Shown here in pieces: positions 19,400-27,585 of a DNA stretch of 64,000 nucleotides. Origin of the DNA: Pseudomonas sp. ZH-FAD (GTDB lineage: Bacteria; Pseudomonadota; Gammaproteobacteria; Pseudomonadales; Pseudomonadaceae); NCBI RefSeq assembly GCF_002803095.1, contig NZ_PGLR01000011.1, forward strand, positions 62,001-126,000, in the 5' to 3' direction. Every line of letters begins with the position of its first letter. The first letter of the stretch is position 1. The position numbers and the translations under genes are program-made. The notes beneath the pieces are model-generated. The model saw nothing but the letters and a program-made list of their open reading frames with translations, was not told the origin of the DNA and searched no databases.

Positions 19400-19467
19400 G
19401 TGGGAGGGGCTTCAGCCGCGACGCTTTTGGCGCATTCAAAGTCGCTCGCGGCTAAAGCCCCTCCCAC
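19400..19467. repeat. REP-like inverted repeat pair
   Basis: GTGGGAGGGGCTTCAGCCGC (19400 onward) and GCGGCTAAAGCCCCTCCCAC (ending 19467) form a long imperfect hairpin. It is the P. mendocina-like version of the common Pseudomonas GTGGGAGCGGGCTT repeat. It occupies the middle of the 229-bp gap between the GYP gene and dppF, which are convergent. Confidence 0.85.
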
Positions 19468-19537
19468 GAAAGCCGGACGCTGAACCGATACTCCATGGTT
19501 GACGAGACACTAGCGACCTGCGTGGCCCTTGCAGGGG

Positions 19538-20509
19538 TCAATCGATGATCCGCTCCACATGATGACAGGCCACCTGCCGCGCATCGATCAGGCGCAGCTC
19601 AGGGCGTTCGCCGCGGCAGCGTTCGTCGGCATGCGGGCAGCGCTTGTGGAAGGCGCAGCCGGATGGCGGGTTCAGCGGATTGGGCAACTCGCCGCTGATC
19701 TTCATCCGTGGCTTGTCCGGATCGGGATGAATCGCCGGCGTCGCCGACAGCAGGGCACGGGTGTAGGGGTGCAGCGGGCGGGCGTAGAGCGCCTCGGCCG
19801 CGCCCATCTCCACCGGGCGGCCGAGGTACATCACCAGCACGTCGTCGGCGACATGACGCACCACGGCGAGGTTGTGCGAGATGAACACGTAGCCGGTCTG
19901 GTACTGCTCCTGCAGGTCCATGAACAGGTTGAGCACCTGCGCCTGGATCGACACGTCCAGCGCCGAGGTCGGTTCGTCCGCCACCAGCACCTTGGGCTGC
20001 AGCATCATGGCGCGGGCCAGGGCGATGCGTTGGCGCTGACCGCCGGAGAACATGTGCGGGTAGCGTTGATAGTGCTCGGGGCGCAGCCCCACCTGCTGCA
20101 TCATCGCCTGCACCTTCTCACGGCGCTCGGCACGCGACAGGTTGGTGTTGATCAGCAGCGGTTCGGCCAGCTGGTCACCGATCTTCTGCCGCGGGTTGAG
20201 CGAGGCGTAGGGGTTCTGGAACACCATCTGCACATCGCGGCGCAGCTGTTTGCGCTCGGCATGGCTGGCGCCGGCCACTTCCCGTCCGGCGATCTGCAGG
20301 CTACCGGCGCTGGGCTCTTCGATCAGGGTCAGGGCGCGGGCCAGGGTGGACTTGCCGCAGCCGGACTCGCCAACCACCGCCAGGGTCCTGCCTGACTCCA
20401 GCGTGAACGACACGCCGTTGAGCGCCTGCACCAAGGCTGCCGGTTTGAACAGGCCGCGCGAGACGCTGTAGTGGCGGGTCAGCTCACGGGCTTGAAGTAC
20501 GGTGCTCAT
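19538..20509 (-). CDS. dppF: Dipeptide ABC transporter ATPase DppF
   Basis: 323 aa; one of two ATPases that power peptide import. Walker A is GESGCGKST, the signature is FSGGQRQRIALARAMM and Walker B is VLVADEPTSALD. The C-terminal oligopeptide/dipeptide extension has CAFHKRCPHADERC, where cysteines bind an iron-sulfur cluster in some members. The start ATG at 20509 overlaps the dppD stop by one base (TGATG), so translation is coupled. It is the last gene of the dppABCDF order. Confidence 0.93.
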   Translation of the reverse strand: MSTVLQARELTRHYSVSRGLFKPAALVQALNGVSFTLESGRTLAVVGESGCGKSTLARALTLIEEPSAGSLQIAGREVAGASHAERKQLRRDVQMVFQNPYASLNPRQKIGDQLAEPLLINTNLSRAERREKVQAMMQQVGLRPEHYQRYPHMFSGGQRQRIALARAMMLQPKVLVADEPTSALDVSIQAQVLNLFMDLQEQYQTGYVFISHNLAVVRHVADDVLVMYLGRPVEMGAAEALYARPLHPYTRALLSATPAIHPDPDKPRMKISGELPNPLNPPSGCAFHKRCPHADERCRGERPELRLIDARQVACHHVERIID

Positions 20510-21483
20510 CAGGCCACCTCCGCCGCGGGTACAAGAGGAAAGAAGCAGCGCGCGGCGCCTCGCTCGTGTGCGTCCAGGGTTGGGCGCTCGTCGCGGCAAC
20601 GCGGCTGCACGTACGGGCAGCGTGGCGACAGCAGGCAGCCCTGTGGGCGGTCATAACGGCCGGGCACGATACCGGGCAGGGTCGCCAGGCGGTGGGCGCC
20701 GGCGCTGTGTTCGGGGATGGCCTTGAGCAAGGCTTCGGTATAGGGATGACTGGGCGCATCGAACAGAGCCGGCACCTGGCCCAGCTCCACCGCTTGCCCG
20801 GCGTACATCACGCAGACGCGCTGAGCGGTTTCAGCCACCACGGCCAGGTCGTGGGTGATCAGCACCAGGGCCATGCCCTGGTCGCGCTGCAGATCCAGCA
20901 GCAGCTCCATGATCTGCGCCTGGATGGTTACGTCCAGCGCGGTGGTGGGTTCGTCGGCGATCAGCAGCTTGGGTTCGGCGGCGATCGCCATGGCGATCGC
21001 CACGCGTTGGCTCATGCCGCCGGAGAGCTGATGCGGGTAAGCATCGAGGCGACTGGCGGCGCCAGGTATCTCGACCCTTTCGAGCAGCTCCAGGGCGCGA
21101 GCGCGCGCCGCTTTACCTTTCAGGCCGAGGTGCTGATGCAGCACTTCCTCGATCTGGAAGCCTACGGTGTAGCTGGGGTTGAGCGCGGTCATCGGGTCCT
21201 GGAAGACCATGGACAGGTCCTTGCCGACGATACGCCGGCGCTGCCGGCCCTTCAGACGCAGCATGTCGGTGCTGTCGAACTGCATGCAATCGGCCTGGAC
21301 GATGCCGGGTGCGTCGATCAGGCCCATCAGCGCCATCATGGTCACCGACTTGCCGGAGCCGGACTCGCCGACGATGGCCAGCACTTCACCTTTTTCCACA
21401 CTCAGATCGAGCCCGTCGACCACCGGCACGGCGTCGGCCGCGCCGAAACGTACGGAGAGGTTGCGGATATCCAGCAGACTCAT
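20509..21483 (-). CDS. dppD: Dipeptide ABC transporter ATPase DppD
   Basis: 324 aa. Walker A is GESGSGKSV, the Q-loop [12 protein letters not shown], the signature [15 protein letters not shown] and Walker [15 protein letters not shown]. The C-terminal extension again has the cysteine cluster ([15 protein letters not shown]). The start 21483 has GGAGGG; an in-frame ATG at 21528 lies beyond the ribosome site. The 102-bp gap to dppC contains a short hairpin repeat (21542-21558). Confidence 0.93.
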   Translation of the reverse strand: MSLLDIRNLSVRFGAADAVPVVDGLDLSVEKGEVLAIVGESGSGKSVTMMALMGLIDAPGIVQADCMQFDSTDMLRLKGRQRRRIVGKDLSMVFQDPMTALNPSYTVGFQIEEVLHQHLGLKGKAARARALELLERVEIPGAASRLDAYPHQLSGGMSQRVAIAMAIAAEPKLLIADEPTTALDVTIQAQIMELLLDLQRDQGMALVLITHDLAVVAETAQRVCVMYAGQAVELGQVPALFDAPSHPYTEALLKAIPEHSAGAHRLATLPGIVPGRYDRPQGCLLSPRCPYVQPRCRDERPTLDAHERGAARCFFPLVPAAEVA

Positions 21484-21541
21484 CGGGCGCCCTCCGTGCA
21501 TAGGGGGGACGATACTTCTCCCGTCCACGCTGCGCAGCTGT

Positions 21542-21558
21542 GGTGCGCCATGCGCACC
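21542..21558. repeat. Hairpin repeat GGTGCGC-N3-GCGCACC
   Basis: A 7-bp perfect stem with loop CAT in the dppC-dppD gap; a second copy with loop TGT is in the dppB-dppC gap at 22508-22524. Confidence 0.7.
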
Positions 21559-21585
21559 GAGATCATCTTGTGCATATGGGCCTCC

Positions 21586-22494
21586 TCAGATGGCGTTCTT
21601 CAGTTTCGGGTCGAGGGCGTCGCGCAGGCCGTCACCCATCAGGTTGATCGCCAGCACGCTGAGCAGAATCGCCAGGCCAGGGAGGGTCACCACCCACCAG
21701 GCGCGTTCGATATAGTCGCGCGCCGAGGCCAGCATGGTGCCCCACTCGGGTGTCGGCGGTTGTACGCCGAGGCCGAGAAAGCCTAGCGCGGCAGCGTCGA
21801 GAATCGCCGAGGAAAAGCTCAGGGTGGCCTGCACGATCAGCGGCGCCATGCAGTTGGGCAGCACGGTGAAGAACATCAGTCGGGGCAGGCTGGCGCCGGC
21901 CAGCTGCGCAGCGGTGACGTAGTCGCGGTTCAGCTCGCCCATCACGGCCGCGCGGGTCAGGCGTACGTAGGAGGGCAGCGAGACGATGGCGATGGCGAAA
22001 ATGGTGTTGATCAGCCCTGGGCCGAGGATGGCGACGATGGCCACCGCCAGCAGCAGCGATGGCAGCGCCAGCATGATGTCCATCAGGCGCATGATGCCGG
22101 GGCCGAGCAGACGCGGGAAAAACCCGGCGACCAGGCCCAGCAGGATGCCGGGAATCAGCGACAGCACCACCGAAGCCAGGCCGATCAGCAGCGACAGGCG
22201 TGCACCGTGGATCAGCCGCGAGAGCAGGTCACGGCCCAGCTCGTCGGTGCCGAGCAGGAAGCGCCACTGACCACCATCCAGCCAGACCGGCGGGGTGAGT
22301 AGGAAGTCGCGGTACTGCTCGCTGGGATGGTGCGGCGCGACCCAGGGCGCGAACAGTGCGCAGAACACCATCAGCAGCATGAAGCCGAGGCCACAGACGG
22401 CGCCCTTGTTATGGCTGAAGGCTTGCCAGAATTCTTTCAGCGGCGAGGGGTAGAGCAGGCTCTGGTCGAGGCTGGTGGCTGCAGTCATGGGCAT
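21586..22494 (-). CDS. dppC: Dipeptide ABC transporter permease DppC
   Basis: 302 aa inner-membrane permease with an N-terminal OppC-type segment and about six membrane helices. The BPD-transport EAA loop is YVTAAQLAGASLPRLMFFTVLPNCMAPLI. HHPSEQYRDFLLTPP and FLLGTDELGRDLLSRLIHGAR are standard DppC features. It pairs with DppB to form the channel. The end PEWGTMLASAR...DPKLKN is complete. Confidence 0.93.
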   Translation of the reverse strand: MPMTAATSLDQSLLYPSPLKEFWQAFSHNKGAVCGLGFMLLMVFCALFAPWVAPHHPSEQYRDFLLTPPVWLDGGQWRFLLGTDELGRDLLSRLIHGARLSLLIGLASVVLSLIPGILLGLVAGFFPRLLGPGIMRLMDIMLALPSLLLAVAIVAILGPGLINTIFAIAIVSLPSYVRLTRAAVMGELNRDYVTAAQLAGASLPRLMFFTVLPNCMAPLIVQATLSFSSAILDAAALGFLGLGVQPPTPEWGTMLASARDYIERAWWVVTLPGLAILLSVLAINLMGDGLRDALDPKLKNAI

Positions 22495-22507
22495 ACCCCC
22501 TGGGTAG

Positions 22508-22524
22508 GGTGCGCTGTGCGCACC
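22508..22524. repeat. Hairpin repeat GGTGCGC-N3-GCGCACC
   Basis: Second copy of the unit at 21542, in the 111-bp dppB-dppC gap. Confidence 0.7.
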
Positions 22525-22605
22525 GATGGTTGGTCGCCGCTATTGGGGCGCACGGCCTGGGCGGCTCCGCGACACCCTGGGGTCTGTCGATTCATCACGC
22601 CTTCC

Positions 22606-23616
22606 TTACTTCTGATGGCGAATACGTGGATTGGCCAGGCCATAGAGGATGTCCACGGTGAAGTTGACCAGGATCACCAGGCAGGCGATCAGCAGGATGC
22701 CGTTCTGCACCACCGGGTAGTCGCGGGCGCCGATGGCTTCGATCAGCCACTTGCCGATGCCCGGCCAGGAGAAGATGGTTTCGGTCAGCACTGCGCCGGC
22801 CAGCAGGGCGCCGACCTGCAGACCGAACACGGTCAGCACCGGGATCAAGGCATTGCGCAGACCATGCACGAAGACCACGCGCGTCGGCGACAGGCCCTTG
22901 GCGCGTGCGGTGCGGATGTAGTCCTCGCGCAGCACTTCGAGCATGGCCGAGCGGGTCATCCGCGCGATCACCGCCAGCGGAATGGTGCCGAGCACGATGG
23001 CCGGCAGGATCAGATGGCGCAGGGCATCGACGAAGGCACCTTGCTCTTCGGAAAGCAGGGTGTCGATCAGCATGAAGCCGGTGACCGGTGGAATGTCGTA
23101 GAGCAGGTCGATGCGCCCGGATACTGGCGTCCAGCCCAGGCCCACCGAGAAGAACATGATCAGCAGCAGGCCCCACCAGAAGATCGGCATCGAATAGCCG
23201 GTCAGTGAGATGCCCATCACCCCGTGGTCGAACAGCGAGCCGCGCTTGAGTGCAGCGATTACCCCGGCGATCACGCCGAGGGTGCCGGCGAACAGCAAGG
23301 CAGCCAGTGCCAGTTCGACGGTGGCGGGAAACAGGGTGAGAAACTCTTTCCACACGCTTTCACGCGAGCGCAGCGATTCGCCCAGGTTGCCGCTGGCGAG
23401 CTGGCCGATGTAGTCGAAATACTGCGCATACAGGGGCTTGTTCAGCCCCAGGCGCTCCATGGCCTGAGCGTGCATTTCCGGATCGACGCGACGCTCGCCC
23501 ATCATTACCTCCACCGGGTCACCGGGGATCAGGCGGATCAGCGCGAAGGTCAGCAGGGTGACGCCGAAGAAGGTGGGGATCAGCAAGCCCAGGCGGCGTG
23601 CAATGAAGCTCAGCAT
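22606..23616 (-). CDS. dppB: Dipeptide ABC transporter permease DppB
   Basis: 336 aa permease. It starts MLSFIARRLGLLIPTFFGVTLLTFALIRLIPGDPVEVMMG, the DppB/OppB entry helix. The EAA motif is YIRTARAKGLSPTRVVFVHGLRNALIPVLTVFG, with a FSWPGIGKWLIEAI segment after it. Six membrane helices fit. It follows dppA after a 162-bp gap with a strong hairpin, which usually lowers permease expression relative to the binding protein. Confidence 0.94.
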   Translation of the reverse strand: MLSFIARRLGLLIPTFFGVTLLTFALIRLIPGDPVEVMMGERRVDPEMHAQAMERLGLNKPLYAQYFDYIGQLASGNLGESLRSRESVWKEFLTLFPATVELALAALLFAGTLGVIAGVIAALKRGSLFDHGVMGISLTGYSMPIFWWGLLLIMFFSVGLGWTPVSGRIDLLYDIPPVTGFMLIDTLLSEEQGAFVDALRHLILPAIVLGTIPLAVIARMTRSAMLEVLREDYIRTARAKGLSPTRVVFVHGLRNALIPVLTVFGLQVGALLAGAVLTETIFSWPGIGKWLIEAIGARDYPVVQNGILLIACLVILVNFTVDILYGLANPRIRHQK

Positions 23617-23712
23617 GGCGGTGGGTAACTCCTCATCAGAACGGTATCGAGCAGCCTGGAAATCTGGCGATTCCTTCGAGCATGTTGCAGGTTAGCTGTT
23701 CGATCACGACGT

Positions 23713-23734
23713 GCCCCGGGCGTTTGCCCGGGGC
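23713..23734. terminator. Hairpin in the dppA-dppB gap
   Basis: GCCCCGGGC-GTTT-GCCCGGGGC, a 9-bp perfect stem with a 4-base loop. No T-run follows on the minus strand, so it is more likely a processing or stabilising hairpin than a full terminator. Confidence 0.6.
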
Positions 23735-23778
23735 GTCGTTCAACGGCGGTCGCGCAGCGGCGGTCGCGCAACGGGCTA

Positions 23779-25374
23779 TCAGTTGTTGCTGACACCGATG
23801 AAGCTGTTGCGCCCGAAGGGACTGATCTGGAAGCCTTCGACGCTGGTGCGCATCGGTTGGTAGACCGTGGAGTGAGCGATCGGCGTGATCGGCACTTCGC
23901 GCTTGAGAACGACCTGGGCCTGACGATACAGCTCGCTGCGTTGCTCCTGGTCGGTGACGCGCTTGGCGGCGACCACCAGCTTGTCGTATTCGCTGTCGCA
24001 CCACTTGGAGAAGTTGTTGCCGTCTACCGAGGCGCAGCCGTACAGGGTGCCGAGCCAGTTGTCCGGGTCACCGTTGTCGCCGGTCCAGCCGATCAGCATG
24101 GCGTCGTGTTCACCGGCATGGGCGCGCTTGATGTACTCGCCCCATTCGTAGCTGACGATGCGCGCCTTGATGCCAATCTTGGCCCAGTCGTTCTGCAGCA
24201 TCTCGGCCATCAGCCGCGCATTGGGGTTGTAGGGCCGCTGCACAGGCATGGCCCACAGGGTGATTTCGGTACCTTCCTTCACGCCGGCGGCCTTGAGTAG
24301 CTCCTTGGCTTTCTCCGGGTCGTAGGCGGCATCCTTGATCGACTCGTCGTAGGACCACTGGGTCGGTGGCATGCCGTTCACGGCCAGTTGGCCGGCACCC
24401 TGGTACACGGCGTCGATGATCGCGGCCTTGTTAACGGCCATGTCCAGCGCCTGACGCACTTCGCGTTTGTCGAACGGCGCGCGGGTGACGTTGTAGGCGA
24501 TGTAGCCGACGTTGTAGCCAGGCTCGGTCGGTACATTGAGATTCTTGTCGGCCTGCAGACTCTGCAGGTCGGCAGGGCGCGGGTTGAGGGTGACGTGGCA
24601 TTCACCGGCGCGCAACTTCTGGGCGCGCACCGAGGCGTCGGTGTTGATGGAGAAGATCAGGTTGTCGATCTTCACCTGCTCCGGGGCCCAGTACTGGGTG
24701 TTGCCCTTGAAGCGGATCACCGCGTCCTTCTGATAGCGGCTGAACACGAACGGGCCGGTGCCGATGGGCTTCTGGTTGATCTCGGCGGCCTTGCCGGCCT
24801 TGAGCAGCTGGTCGGCGTATTCGGCCGAATGTATCGCGGCAAAGTTCATCGCCAGGTTCTGCACGAAGGCGGCGTCGACGGCATTGAGGGTGAAGACCAC
24901 GGTCATGTCGTCGGTCTTCTCGATCTTGGCGATGTTCTTGTCCAGGCCCATGTCGGTGAAGTAGGGAAACTCGCTGGGATAGGCCTGGCGGAACGGGTGG
25001 TTGCGATCGAGCATGCGCTGGTAGGTGAACAGCACATCGTCGGCGTTGAAGTCGCGAGTCGGCTTGAAGTAGTCGGTGGTGTGGAACTTGACCCCTTCGC
25101 GCAAGTGGAAGGTATAGGTCAGGCCGTCTCCGCTGATGTCCCAGGAGGTAGCCAGCGATGGTTGTGCCTTGGTGCCGCCGCGCTCGAATTCGGCGAGGCG
25201 GTTGAAGATGGTTTCCGAGGCCGCATCGAAGTCGGTACCGGTGGTGTACTGGCCGGGGTCGAAACCGCCCGGGCTGCCTTCGGAGCAATACACCAGGTTG
25301 CTGGCGTGGGCGAACGAAGCACTGGTGAGCAGTCCTGCGGTAAGCAGGGCCTTGCACAGGGGAGACATACGCAT
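23779..25374 (-). CDS. dppA: Periplasmic dipeptide-binding protein DppA (dppA3-like)
   Basis: 531 aa, SBP family 5. It has a signal peptide (ends SFAHA-SNLVYCSEG) and a cysteine pair of the DppA type (VYCSEGSPGGFDPGQYTTGTD). The conserved binding region is NVGYIAYNVTRAPFDKREVRQALDMAVNK, and IGWTGDNGDPDNWLGTLYGC lies near the end. It delivers di- or oligopeptides to DppBCDF. The start at 25374 has AGAGG upstream; the open frame to 25449 would overlap the upstream control region. Very similar to the protein at 29243-30841. Its position below the psdR gene matches dppA3 of P. aeruginosa. Confidence 0.93.
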   Translation of the reverse strand: MRMSPLCKALLTAGLLTSASFAHASNLVYCSEGSPGGFDPGQYTTGTDFDAASETIFNRLAEFERGGTKAQPSLATSWDISGDGLTYTFHLREGVKFHTTDYFKPTRDFNADDVLFTYQRMLDRNHPFRQAYPSEFPYFTDMGLDKNIAKIEKTDDMTVVFTLNAVDAAFVQNLAMNFAAIHSAEYADQLLKAGKAAEINQKPIGTGPFVFSRYQKDAVIRFKGNTQYWAPEQVKIDNLIFSINTDASVRAQKLRAGECHVTLNPRPADLQSLQADKNLNVPTEPGYNVGYIAYNVTRAPFDKREVRQALDMAVNKAAIIDAVYQGAGQLAVNGMPPTQWSYDESIKDAAYDPEKAKELLKAAGVKEGTEITLWAMPVQRPYNPNARLMAEMLQNDWAKIGIKARIVSYEWGEYIKRAHAGEHDAMLIGWTGDNGDPDNWLGTLYGCASVDGNNFSKWCDSEYDKLVVAAKRVTDQEQRSELYRQAQVVLKREVPITPIAHSTVYQPMRTSVEGFQISPFGRNSFIGVSNN

Positions 25375-25463
25375 GCGAACCTCTTTTTTCTTTTTGTTCG
25401 CGCCTCGGTGCAGCGCGAGCTCGGTATGCGGTGAAGGCGGGTAGCCCACCGGGTCGGGCTCGA

Positions 25464-25482
25464 AATTAAGTCATGCTGAAAT
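25464..25482. promoter_or_regulatory. Candidate PsdR operator 1 (TTAAG-N5-CTGAA)
   Basis: TTAAG (25466-25470), five bases, CTGAA (25476-25480), between psdR and dppA. It shares the TTAAG-N5-CTTAA plan of the perfect palindrome at 26219-26241. Confidence 0.45.
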
Positions 25483-25495
25483 TGCGGTCAACAAA

Positions 25496-25514
25496 AATTA
25501 AGCAGCACTAACAT
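25496..25514. promoter_or_regulatory. Candidate PsdR operator 2 (TTAAG-N5-CTAAC)
   Basis: TTAAG (25498-25502), five bases, CTAAC (25508-25512), also upstream of dppA. Its centre is 32 bases, about three helix turns, from operator 1. Confidence 0.45.
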
Positions 25515-25546
25515 TGCGCATATTCGCCCTGAATTGGGGCAAAAAA

Positions 25547-26113
25547 TCACTCGCTGGCGGGGTGATCGCCGAAAAGCGCCATGGTGGTCATGGTCAGCAC
25601 TTCGGCCGGGGCATCGGCGGTATTGGCCAGGCGATGCAGCTTGCCGGCATCGAAATGCACCGAGTCGCCGGGGCCGAGGGGGTAGTCGCGACCCTCGATG
25701 GTGTAGACGATCTGCCCGCTGAGCACGTAGGAGAATTCCACGCCTTCATGCGCGATCAGTTCAGACTGATAGCCCACCGGAATGTTCATCTTCACCGCAT
25801 TGATCGAGTTACCGGGAAATGAACTGGACAGGCGCTCGTAGGCCAGCAGCTGGCCGCCTACGGTGTAGCGCACCCGCTCGTTGACGTGAGAATCCGGCTG
25901 CGCCTGGGTGGGCTGATCGAACAACACGTTGAGCGGTACATCGAGCGACTTGGCGATGCTCGCCAGCGACGATAGCGATACGCCGGTCAGGTTGCGTTCT
26001 GCCTGGGACAGGAAGCTGGCGGTCAGGCCGGCGTCTGCGGCTACCTGGTTGAGGGTCTTGCCGGCGGCCCGCCGGTAGCGGCGCAAGCGTTCGCCAATGC
26101 GATCTGCGGTCAT
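25547..26113 (-). CDS. psdR: XRE-cupin transcriptional regulator PsdR
   Basis: 188 aa. An N-terminal XRE helix-turn-helix (residues 5-62; TLNQVAADAGLTASFLSQAERNLTGVSLSSLASIAKSL) is joined to a C-terminal cupin (about 105-175; GVEFSYVLSGQIVYTIEGRDYPLGPGDSVHFDAGKLHRLAN). In P. aeruginosa the gene at this position, psdR, represses dipeptide uptake and the metallodipeptidase, and its loss speeds growth on protein. Here it lies between dppA (same strand) and mdpA (divergent). The cupin probably senses a peptide or amino acid; the ligand is unknown. Confidence 0.9.
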   Translation of the reverse strand: MTADRIGERLRRYRRAAGKTLNQVAADAGLTASFLSQAERNLTGVSLSSLASIAKSLDVPLNVLFDQPTQAQPDSHVNERVRYTVGGQLLAYERLSSSFPGNSINAVKMNIPVGYQSELIAHEGVEFSYVLSGQIVYTIEGRDYPLGPGDSVHFDAGKLHRLANTADAPAEVLTMTTMALFGDHPASE

Positions 26114-26161
26114 GGAGGTGGCTCGCTGTTCGGGTCAGCGCAGTATACCCATGAGGTGCCA

Positions 26162-26197
26162 GGACTTCAGCCCGATGCGGGCGGGCTTTTTAAGTCC
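26162..26197. terminator. Nested hairpin with T-run between psdR and mdpA
   Basis: An inner stem AGCCCG/CGGGCT (26169-26187) is followed on the plus strand by TTTTT. An outer stem GGACTT/AAGTCC (26162-26197) encloses it. On the plus strand it looks like an intrinsic terminator, but no plus-strand gene ends here. It could block antisense reading into mdpA or shape the psdR leader. Confidence 0.5.
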
Positions 26198-26218
26198 AGC
26201 TGAAAAAAGCTTTGACCG

Positions 26219-26241
26219 AAATTTAAGTTGCACTTAAATTT
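26219..26241. promoter_or_regulatory. Perfect 23-bp palindrome, candidate PsdR operator 3
   Basis: AAATTTAAGT-TGC-ACTTAAATTT between the divergent psdR and mdpA genes. It is a 10-bp perfect dyad around three bases and very AT-rich in a GC-rich genome. Its core TTAAG-N5-CTTAA recurs, imperfectly, twice before dppA. Confidence 0.7.
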
Positions 26242-26300
26242 TGCCGCAACGAATTGCCCGGTGACGATGTTCGTCGTGGGCGCCAGACGAGGATGCGCAG

Positions 26301-27530
26301 ATGACATTGGGAGTGGGCGGCAGCACGCCGGAGCAGGCCTTGGCGCGCCTGCAGAACATGATGGCCGGCGCGCAGCCGATCACTGAGTCTGAATTCCAGA
26401 CGCGCATCGCCCGCGCTCAGGCGTTGATGCGCGAGCAGGATATCGCCGCGCTGTTTCTGGCTGCCGGCAGCAACCTGCAGTACTTCACCGGTGTGCAGTG
26501 GCATCCCAGCGAACGTATGGTCGGTGCGATTCTGCCTGCCAGCGGCGCACTGGAGTATCTGGCGCCGGCGTTCGAGGAAGGCACGGTGCGCGACTTTCAG
26601 GTGGTGCCTGGCGTGGTCAATACCTGGCAAGAGCACGAAAACCCCTATGCGCTGCTTCTGGATTGCCTGAAGCGCCTGGGAATATTGCCCAATGATGGTG
26701 CGCAGCCGAAGGTAGGTCTCTGTTCTTCTTTGCCTTTTTTCATGTTTGAAGGCATTCGCCAACTGACCAGCGGTTATCGCTTCGTCGATGCCGGCGGTAT
26801 CACCACGGCCTGTCGCCAATGCAAATCGCCATCCGAAATCGCCCTGATGCAGCGCGCCAAGGACATGACCCTGGAAGTGCACAAGGCGGCTGCGAGCATC
26901 CTCCATGAGGGTATCAGCACCACCGAAGTTGCCGAGTTCATCCACCAGGCGCACCGCCGTGTCGGTGCGCCTGGCTCGATTTTCTGCATCGTGCTGTTCG
27001 GCGCAGCCAGTGCCTTTCCGCATGGGGTCAAGCATGCGCAGCGGCTCAAGGACGGCGACATGGTGCTGATCGATACCGGCTGCAAGGTGCACAGTTACCT
27101 GTCGGATATCACCCGTAGCTACGTCTTCGGTACGCCCAGCGCGCGCCAGCGCGACTTCTGGAACAAGGAAAAAGCCGCGCAGCAGGCGGCGTTCGAGGCA
27201 GCCACCCTGGGGGCGCCCTGTTCGTCGGTGGACGCGGCGGCGCGGCGTAGCCTGGAGGCGGCAGGGCTTGGGCCTGGTTACAGCTTGCCTGGCCTGCCGC
27301 ACCGTACGGGGCACGGCATCGGCCTGGACATTCACGAGGGACCCTATCTGGTCGGCGGCGATGACACACCGCTGGCAGAGGGCATGTGCTTCAGCAACGA
27401 GCCGATGATCTGCGTGCCGGGCGAGTTCGGCATCCGCCTGGAGGATCACTTCTACATGACCGCCGACGGCCCGCGCTGGTTTACCCAGCCCAGTCATTCG
27501 GTGGACGACCCATTCGGTCTGGGTGCCTAA
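26301..27530 (+). CDS. mdpA: M24-family metallopeptidase MdpA (Xaa-Pro/dipeptidase type)
   Basis: 409 aa. A creatinase-like N-terminal domain (about 1-165) precedes the pita-bread catalytic domain. The metal ligands are all visible: Asp in LIDTGCKVHSY, Asp in LSDITRSY, His in LPHRTGHGIGLDIHEGP, Glu in CFSNEPMIC and Glu in IRLEDHFYM. It probably cleaves imported dipeptides in the cytoplasm; the P. aeruginosa counterpart at this place is the metallodipeptidase under PsdR control. It is divergent from psdR and convergent with the second binding protein gene. Confidence 0.9.
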   Translation: MTLGVGGSTPEQALARLQNMMAGAQPITESEFQTRIARAQALMREQDIAALFLAAGSNLQYFTGVQWHPSERMVGAILPASGALEYLAPAFEEGTVRDFQVVPGVVNTWQEHENPYALLLDCLKRLGILPNDGAQPKVGLCSSLPFFMFEGIRQLTSGYRFVDAGGITTACRQCKSPSEIALMQRAKDMTLEVHKAAASILHEGISTTEVAEFIHQAHRRVGAPGSIFCIVLFGAASAFPHGVKHAQRLKDGDMVLIDTGCKVHSYLSDITRSYVFGTPSARQRDFWNKEKAAQQAAFEAATLGAPCSSVDAAARRSLEAAGLGPGYSLPGLPHRTGHGIGLDIHEGPYLVGGDDTPLAEGMCFSNEPMICVPGEFGIRLEDHFYMTADGPRWFTQPSHSVDDPFGLGA

Positions 27531-27585
27531 CCGCGCCCAAGTCTGACTCGGACGCGCTGTCCATCAGGGATCGAACCATGGTCGT

